From an uncultured Verrucomicrobiota bacterium (GTDB taxonomy: Bacteria; Verrucomicrobiota; Verrucomicrobiia; Limisphaerales; JADLHS01): a stretch of 13,650 bases of DNA. The notes below the pieces were generated by a model, which saw only the letters and a program-made list of their open reading frames with translations, searched no databases and was not told where the DNA came from. The translations under genes and the position numbers were made by a program. The stretch covers positions 1-13,650 of the forward strand of contig CALAYC010000132.1 in the NCBI GenBank assembly GCA_937894935.1, in the 5' to 3' direction. This document shows positions 13,199-13,650 of this stretch, one piece after another (positions within the stretch are counted from its first letter, which is position 1; the number at the start of each line of letters is the position of its first letter).

Positions 13199-13650
13199 TC
13201 AGGTGAGCACGACGGGAGCGGAACGCGCCGTCAATCGTGCGAACAGGTTTTCCAATCCGTCAATGTACCGGGCGAAAGAAAAATTTTCGGTGATCGTCTG
13301 CCGCGCGCGTTCACCCATTCGCCGCGCGAGATTTTTATCGGTGAGCAATCGCTCCAGACATTCGGCATAGCGGAGGTGGTTCATCCACGGAACTAGAAAG
13401 CCATTAACGCCATCGGTCAGCCATTCCTTGATGCCGCCGGAGTCGAACGCGACAACCGGTAAGCCATAGCGCATTCCTTCCAATCCCGCCGCGCCGAATG
13501 GTTCGGGCCAAACGGAACTCATCGCGGCGATGCTGGCATCGCGATAATGCAACGCGATGATATCCGGTGCGACGTAACCTTCGAACTGCACGCGCGACGA
13601 CACACCCAGCGAGTGCGCGAGTCTTTTGCAATGCGCGCGATAATTTCCGT
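13199..13650 (-). CDS. GT4 family glycosyltransferase, C-terminal part
   Basis: The reading frame enters from the right edge and stops at TGA 13201-13199, so about 150 C-terminal residues are present. They cover the donor-binding half of a GT-B enzyme: RVQFEGYV, then a segment of the family pattern with EX7E inside WPEPFGAAGLEGMRYGLPVV, followed by SGGIKEWLTDGVNGFLV and the closing helix of GT4 enzymes. An internal GTG at 13603 is not a start: the frame continues upstream with YRAHCKRLAHSLGV, as expected for this fold. The stop is 1 bp from the kinase start, so it is part of the minus operon. The sugar donor is unknown. Confidence 0.85.
   Translation of the reverse strand, partial: GNYRAHCKRLAHSLGVSSRVQFEGYVAPDIIALHYRDASIAAMSSVWPEPFGAAGLEGMRYGLPVVAFDSGGIKEWLTDGVNGFLVPWMNHLRYAECLERLLTDKNLARRMGERARQTITENFSFARYIDGLENLFARLTARSAPVVLT

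Noticed and set aside
1..13650. Mobile elements, CRISPR arrays, phage or toxin-antitoxin genes, tRNA or rRNA genes
   Set aside because: I saw no transposase or integrase motifs, no regularly spaced direct repeats and no conserved RNA sequences on either strand.

Overview
The window looks like a bacterial chromosome segment, most of it a cell-surface or exopolysaccharide (EPS) biosynthesis locus. The protein style (a BON lipoprotein beside an uncharacterised ~177-aa protein, few Shine-Dalgarno sequences, moderate GC, many proteins resembling those of soil and freshwater Verrucomicrobiota such as the Pedosphaera/Limisphaerales group) suggests Verrucomicrobiota. That assignment is inference from protein style only. 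No rRNA, tRNA, mobile element or CRISPR array is visible.

Layout. (1) 1-347, minus: N-terminus of an alpha-glucan (glycogen) phosphorylase running off the left edge. (2) 348-709: gene-free. (3) 710-1045 and 1208-1741, plus: a small BON-domain lipoprotein and an unrecognised 177-aa protein, with small inverted repeats between them. (4) 3919 down to 1764, minus: a GT2 glycosyltransferase overlapping by 19 bp a protein with a polymerase-beta-type nucleotidyltransferase signature. (5) A 121-bp divergent promoter region (3920-4040) with a 7-bp palindrome. (6) 4041-8701, plus: a membrane-anchored GT2, an O-antigen ligase/polymerase-type membrane protein, a GT4 glycosyltransferase and a NodB/DUF2334-like polysaccharide deacetylase, tightly spaced or overlapping. 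(7) 13650 down to 8753, minus and convergent with (6): a GT4 (truncated by the right edge), a uridine-kinase-like P-loop kinase, an initiating sugar-1-phosphate transferase (monotopic PGT), a nucleotidyltransferase-like/left-handed beta-helix/PGT-like composite protein, a STAS-domain protein, and an alkaline-phosphatase-superfamily enzyme. Every junction in this run is a 1-bp gap, a direct abutment or a 4-bp ATGA overlap, so it should be one translationally coupled operon.

How the genes may work together (inference). The PGT would start a repeat unit on undecaprenyl phosphate. The two GT2 and two GT4 enzymes would extend it, and the Wzy/WaaL-like membrane protein would polymerise or ligate it. 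The deacetylase-like and phosphatase-like proteins have no signal peptides and may modify or recycle cytosolic intermediates. The kinase may feed nucleotide or sugar-nucleotide supply, and the STAS protein may act as a phospho-switch. No flippase (Wzx), chain-length regulator (Wzz) or outer-membrane exporter (Wza) is in the window, so the locus probably continues to the right.

The most unusual items are the composite protein at 10398-11735, whose PGT-like half has lost the catalytic Asp-Glu pair kept by its upstream neighbour, the STAS gene embedded in the biosynthetic operon, the atypical phosphatase-superfamily protein, and the unassigned nucleotidyltransferase beside the GT2.
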